64,000 bases of DNA from Castanea sativa (Eukaryota; Streptophyta; Magnoliopsida; Fagales; Fagaceae). The position numbers and the translations under genes were made by a program. The stretch spans positions 4,127,001 to 4,191,000 of the forward strand of contig NC_134013.1 in the NCBI RefSeq assembly GCF_040712315.1, read 5' to 3'. The first letter of the stretch is position 1; every line of letters starts with the position of its first letter. Under the pieces are notes generated by a model. The model was not told the origin of the DNA. It made no database searches and saw only the letters and a program-made list of their open reading frames with translations. Of the stretch, positions 58,709 through 64,000 are shown piece after piece.

Positions 58709-59640
58709 AAATTCATTAGAGACATTGAAGCAGTTGGTTTTAAAGATATATGTGAATACTAATCCTGATGCTCAGGCTATTGCTGGAATCACTTGTTTCA
58801 GTACAGGTTTATGTACCCCAGAAAAAAAAAAATGAGAAGCATTTTAAATATTGAAAGCCTCTTGAGAAACATTAGATGAAGTTGACATGTGTCAGTTTTG
58901 AAGTTGAGAGAGATGTCACGGCTGGGTCGCTTTGCATTGTAAGGTAGTTACTATGTTATTGACTTGTAATTTCTTTTTTCCCATCCCATTTGAATAAACA
59001 TTCAGCAATTTTTTGTTTTTGTTTTTTCTTTTGGTCTGGCATGCAGATTTGTTCTTTTGCCTGATAGAAGGCTATTTTTCTCCAGAGGACTACTGAAAAA
59101 GATTATTATGTATATATATTTGACGATGGAAATCCGACGTACGTGGGTTATATAAGTATCAGCTGCTACACTTGGCTTGATCATGCTGTGCTTGTTCCTG
59201 TGATGCTGGAGTGGAGTTCGTTTTCACTCCAATTGCTTTCGTGGCAAAATTAAAAGTTTCCACTACCTCTCCAAAGCCTTCCTGTTGCAAGGCCTCTTTT
59301 CCTTTAGCTTGTCTTTTTTTCAACTATTGCCAAAGAGATTGAGCTATTATAAATCGTGTGCTTTCTAGTGCTACCGTTCTTGTTTCATCTTGCATAGCTT
59401 TATGAAACTGTTATGTTACTAAATGATGAACTTGATTGCATAATTGACTGTGGTATGTTTGGGATCACGCAACTGTGTATGATATGGTTCATTGTTTCTA
59501 AGTTGACTAGGAGTGAATGGAATAATGCTTTATAATATGTGATGCTAGAGGAGTATTATCTTTAATAGAAATTGTGAAACTGGCTTATTTGATTTGCTTG
59601 ATGCAGTGTCTTGGTATGAGATTTGTGTATTGTACCACTC
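58709..59640. other. 3' region of the NAC gene
   Basis: Trailer-like sequence with AATAAA at 58,993, then AT-rich DNA. No second gene is visible. Confidence 0.5.
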
Positions 59641-60025
59641 AATTGGTTGTCTCTAATGCTTGGAAGTTTTGTGAGAGAGGAGAGTAGAGGGAAGGAGGGT
59701 AGTGGAGAAGAGTGTAGAGAGAAATGGTTATCCTCTACCTTGTTTTGATGTTTTAAAAATTAAGGGAGAAAAGAATAATTAGTCTTTTCATTTGTAATTT
59801 TGTTAATATAGTAAAGGCAAATTTGATAATTCATTTGGTCAAGTATTTCTATGCTCCACTCTACTTCCAAATCTTGCCAATTTTGGGGAATTAAAAATGA
59901 GGGGATAGATCCAAATTCCTCACCCTCCTTCCATAAAAAAACATTCAAATAAGGTAATTTAATTTCCCTCTCTCTCTCTACTTTACTCCCCTTCCTTTTA
60001 CCAACATCCAAACATAGCATAAGTG
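59640..60025. mobile_element. Possible MITE with purine/pyrimidine-rich ends
   Basis: The left part is a purine-rich run ('gagagaggagagtagaggg') and the right part a pyrimidine-rich run ('ccctctctctctctac') that could pair as imperfect inverted ends. The interior is AT-rich. Target duplications are not clear, so this may be only two opposing low-complexity runs. Confidence 0.35.
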
Positions 60026-60668
60026 CTGTGTGTAGAGCTTTCGCAAAGGTTAAATGGTAATAGTTGCAACCTGAATTCTGGACCCTTTTTTTTGTTAACA
60101 TCTGAAATTTGCAAGAGATAATTTGGTTCTTGGTATGTTATGATGTTTTCTATTGTTGGGAAGTATGCTCACGAACATTTGGCTTCTTGTCTGGTTGAAG
60201 TGGTAGAGAAATTTAATGCAGTAACTTCATCAGGAATGTCTAGCAACAATGTATTTGGTAGTCTTTTTGGGAACTCACAGGAAAGTATTAGTTGACTCAA
60301 CGTTTCACGACTAGCAATACTTACTATTTAGTAGTCTGTTTTTAGAAAGTCTTGGGAAATTAGTTTTGTCCATGACAATTCATTGTACCTTTTAGTGTTA
60401 GTGTTTTTAATAAAGACATTTTAGGGTTTAAATATTTTCTCCCCTTATTATCGAATTATTAAAAAAAAAGGAATGTCTATCTGTCTAACATTTAATGTGT
60501 ACACTTCTAGGACTCTTGTGTTCTTCTTCTTTATGTGACATTGAGAAGATTGTTGTAGAGATGTCACTTCTGCTGTTGCGGTTAATGTGATCATAAATCA
60601 AATGCTCCCAAAATTTGTCTTGTATTGGGAGATTAAAGTTTATGCTACATGCTTTAAGATGAATGTGA
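60026..60668. other. Intergenic, nothing recognised
   Basis: AT-rich sequence. No domain, repeat or RNA gene could be supported. Confidence 0.5.
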
Positions 60669-61207
60669 TATGCGAAAAACTCATTTTCGTCCCTATATTT
60701 TTACGTGATTCTCATTGGGATCCCTAACTTTTTTTTCCACCGCTTTTACTTCCTATCCTACAAAACACGTCTTATTTTTGACCTTGCCGTTATATCAAAA
60801 ACAGAAATTACACATGTGGCAAACGGCATAAGTTAAAAATATTAAAATAATGTCAACATAAACCACGTGACTTTCCACTTCAGCATCTAAATTTAAAAAA
60901 AATTAAAATTAAAAATCAAAACCAAAAATTACATTAATTAATATCTAAATGTGTCTTGAACAAGAATAATAAAAATACAAACCCAGATCTAAGAACACAA
61001 AATTATAATCCAAAAATCACAAATCCAGAAACACAAACACAAACCTAGCAACAAATCTTCCTTGTCAACCAAACACAAAAGCAACAAACACAAATCCAGC
61101 AATTGATTTTTCTTGTCAACCAAACACAAACCCAAACATCAATAAGAAATGGGTACGAGGAGTTGACTATAATAGATTTCTTAAAACCATCTTCTCTGAA
61201 GACCCGA
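60669..61207. mobile_element. Left part of a fold-back element cut by an LTR
   Basis: Starts 'gcgaaaaactcattttcgtcc' (in part) and continues with words like those in the arms of the element at 47,685 ('gattctcatt', 'acgtggc/acatgtggc', repeated 'caaacacaaac'). The matching right arm is not in the window. It runs up to the solo LTR at 61,208 and may continue after 63,956. Confidence 0.45.
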
Positions 61208-63951
61208 TGTCACGACCCAAATCCATGAAACATGAATTTAAATGCATGACTAACTTGCTAACTTTACCTAACTCAATAAAAATAATTTATTTAAACATAG
61301 TTCAATAAACCCCAAATAAACAATGCTACTGATAAATCTCTTACAATAACTAAAATCCACAATTTATAATAATCTCCAAAATACTGTGAAGTCTAAAGCA
61401 GAAATGCAAAAATAACTAATAATCTTTTCAAAACTCCACAAATTGGAAACAATCTCCACTATATAAAACATGAATTACCAAAACAAGGTAACTAAAATTC
61501 TATGAGTCTTCAAGTAATACTGAAGTCGCCTACAACTTCCACACTCTACCTTGCACCTTACCAAGTGATCCAAGGGTTCTATATTCTCAACTACACTTTA
61601 ATCTGAAAATAGTAATGGATGGGGTGAGCCACACATCTAGTAAGTAATTATACAGAATATACAACAAAATAGAGTCAAGCAAAGCACGAGTATTTTGATT
61701 TTTCACAAACTCATTCAATTATATCAAAATAATTATTCCAAAACATATAATAAATCACTTAATACATATATAATCACATCTCACAATCATTAGAAAGCAC
61801 ATGCATAAAATTGATCAGAGCACGGTGTCACATATAAACATCACATATTCTCACATACAATCTTGTGAGCGGATACCAACATCTAACCCCTGCTGGTGAG
61901 GGATCAACACTTACTCTCACATACAATCTTGTGAGTGGATTTACACAAATATCTGATCAATTCTAAAAAACACTTATTTTGAGTCACATATCACAAAAGC
62001 AAAGTTTATACAAAATATAATAATTTACTTGATATTAACAATTATTCCAAATATAGAGGCATATCAAAGATCACAATATCGAATAGAACATAAATCAAAG
62101 AATGCTTGACTCTCTTGGGGAATGAATAGAAACTGAGGAGTCAAATAAATATTTTTACAATTGTCGAGGAAGTCTGAAAATTCAATTTGTTAAAAGAAAC
62201 ATTTTAAATACCATTTGGAGAAAAGGAATATGACTTTGAAATCACTTGGTTTTAACAAATTTAAAGAACAAGAACATTTTTAGAAAACTTACTTTGAAAC
62301 TCAATTATTTTATGAAAATAGTTTAGTTTAGAACTCATCTTTTAAATGAGATTCGGACGTTTAAAACGTTATTTAGAATTCAAAGTTTCTCTTTAAAACA
62401 TTATTTAAAAGTCAAAATTTCTCTTTCAATGGTGTAAAAATGCTTTTTGATAAACTTTTAAAAATGTAAGCTTAACAAAATATAACTTTTGAAAATCTTT
62501 AACTTCTAAGAACCTAATGAACAAAACTTGTGCATATTATGCATAATTACTTACAACATTTGAATCACTCTGAAAGTCCAGCTGAAACACCCTCCAAATA
62601 GTCTCAAAATACTCTTAATAGGACCTATCATCAATCATGGAAATTACCTAATATTCTCCACAAAATATAAAACTTATCGAATTATACAAACTAACTCACT
62701 AGGAAAATACTTTGCTGAATTAATAACACTTTTAACACTAAATTAAAGTTTCTCTAACCAATAATATTCCCTTGCATTAATTGAAACTCATATTGCCATG
62801 AGGAAGGCAGTAGCCAAAAATATCATTGACCTAGAATTTAATATAAAACCCCAATGAAAATGTAAGAGCCATATACATGAATAGAGATTTGTAATTCATG
62901 GCTTGTTGTAGAGACACATAGTGGGCAACCTAGGATTTAATTATATAACTCTGCTGAACACGTGAAGGCCATCTCCATGAATAATATCTTGATCCATGAC
63001 TTAATTCATGGATTACACACGGTGGCCCAAAACTAAGATTATATATATATATATATATCCCAACGAAACAACTTAAAGCCATCCTATGATATATGTATAT
63101 ACATCCAAAGAAAACGATAAAGTTGTCCTAATATATATATAACCCCAAACGTTAAAGCCATATTCATATTTAAGATTGAAATTCCTAGATTTTGTTCTAA
63201 ATGCTAACCGTGGGCAGCCTAGTGAAATCATGTACTGCTAGCAATTTAATCTAATGTATATATCACCTCATGTTAAACCCAAAGTCCTCAAATTCAATGG
63301 GTACCCAATATAAATTACAACACTACCATAAACATAAGAGTATAACCATCATATCTTTATTTGAATAACACTAATATATAAACATCTTTCCATTGTAATT
63401 GAATTGACATGACTTAATCTTACCACGTTGTCAAAACCATAAATATATACCAAGGTTTATAAAAAGTATAGTAATATTAAGATGGGGTTTTTACCTTGAT
63501 TTTGTAGTCAAACCTTGTGCCCCTAACAATTTTGCCTCCTTCTTCTATCACGCCACCTTTCTCTCTTCCTCTCAAATTTTCTTTGGCATCCACCTTTTAC
63601 TAACAAACCCTTCTAATGAAAACCCTAATTTATCTTTTCCTCCACCTTATATTTTAATGCATCAGAGATGTGGGCTTGGTGGGATAGTAGGTTGGAGTTT
63701 AAAACCCACTTAAGCTTATCTCTTTAGTCTCCAATAAGCCCATAAAACATCTTCCTCTTTTTTTTTTCTTTTTTTTTTTTAATTGCCGCACCAAATTGTA
63801 TGCACTAAAACTTTAATTTTCTCACCTATTTGTAGCACCACAAAATTGTCTACTCCTATCTTATGGTGCACACACATATAGTACCTGAACTATATATTAA
63901 AAAAATGACAAGATATGGTGATAATCATAAAAACAAAATTGGGGTATTACA
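61208..63951. mobile_element. Long solo LTR (2,744 bp)
   Basis: Starts TGTCACGACCC and ends GGGGTATTACA, with TG...CA ends and a 5-bp duplication CCCGA (61,203-61,207 and 63,952-63,956). The length and the TGTCACGACCC start are commonly seen in plant Ty3/Gypsy LTRs. A direct repeat of 'tctcacatacaatcttgtga' occurs at about 61,851 and 61,915. No internal retrotransposon part is present, so it is solo unless the element continues outside the window. Confidence 0.8.
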
Positions 63952-64000
63952 CCCGAACTAACCCTAAAATGACAACGCTCTCGAACTAAACCCGGACCCA

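Overview
The window is nuclear DNA of a flowering plant. It is AT-rich, has long intergenic stretches, genes with GT/AG introns, and nested plant transposons (MULE, solo LTRs, hAT, LINE, MITEs, a Helitron-like element). The solo-LTR and MITE style suggests a woody eudicot, perhaps a Fagales member, but that is only an impression.

Layout. (1) Positions 1-50,333 are a tandem array of a roughly 16-kb unit carrying two BAHD acyltransferase genes. Unit A runs 504-30,241, unit B 30,242-47,206, and a truncated third unit 47,207-50,333. Bases 1-503 are the tail of a further, damaged unit. Each full unit holds BAHD-1 (4,909-6,282; 35,296-36,669), a Helitron-like element, then BAHD-2 (12,339-13,712; 42,689-44,061), with relics of other BAHD 3' ends and of an RNase H-like domain between them. 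BAHD-2 of unit B is broken by a 1-base deletion, so three of the four genes are intact. (2) Unit A is enlarged by a 13,051-bp Mutator-like element (15,728-28,778). It has terminal inverted repeats of about 200 bp and a 10-bp target duplication, and the uninterrupted target survives in unit B (45,735-45,744). It carries a decayed mudrA-type transposase and pieces of at least five host genes: a UGT91-type glycosyltransferase, topoisomerase II, a plant mobile domain protein, a PAA1-type copper ATPase and an ML-domain lipid-binding protein. It also holds an L1 fragment and arrays of hairpin repeats. (3) Three solo LTRs of one family (about 0.8 kb, 5-bp target duplications) lie at 28,910, 46,137 and 51,277. 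The third is reversed and split by a hAT-type element. (4) Positions 53,448-60,100 contain one NAC transcription factor gene (three exons, 303 aa) with an antisense RTE-type LINE piece in intron 2. (5) The right end holds a fold-back remnant and a 2,744-bp solo LTR (61,208-63,951).

The BAHD genes are probable cytosolic acyl-CoA-dependent acyltransferases of the At3g50280/EPS1-like group, substrate unknown. The reciprocal presence and absence of insertions gives an order of events: BAHD duplication and Helitron-like insertion first, then unit duplication, then separate solo-LTR and MULE insertions and the BAHD-2B frameshift. No rRNA, tRNA or CRISPR feature was seen.
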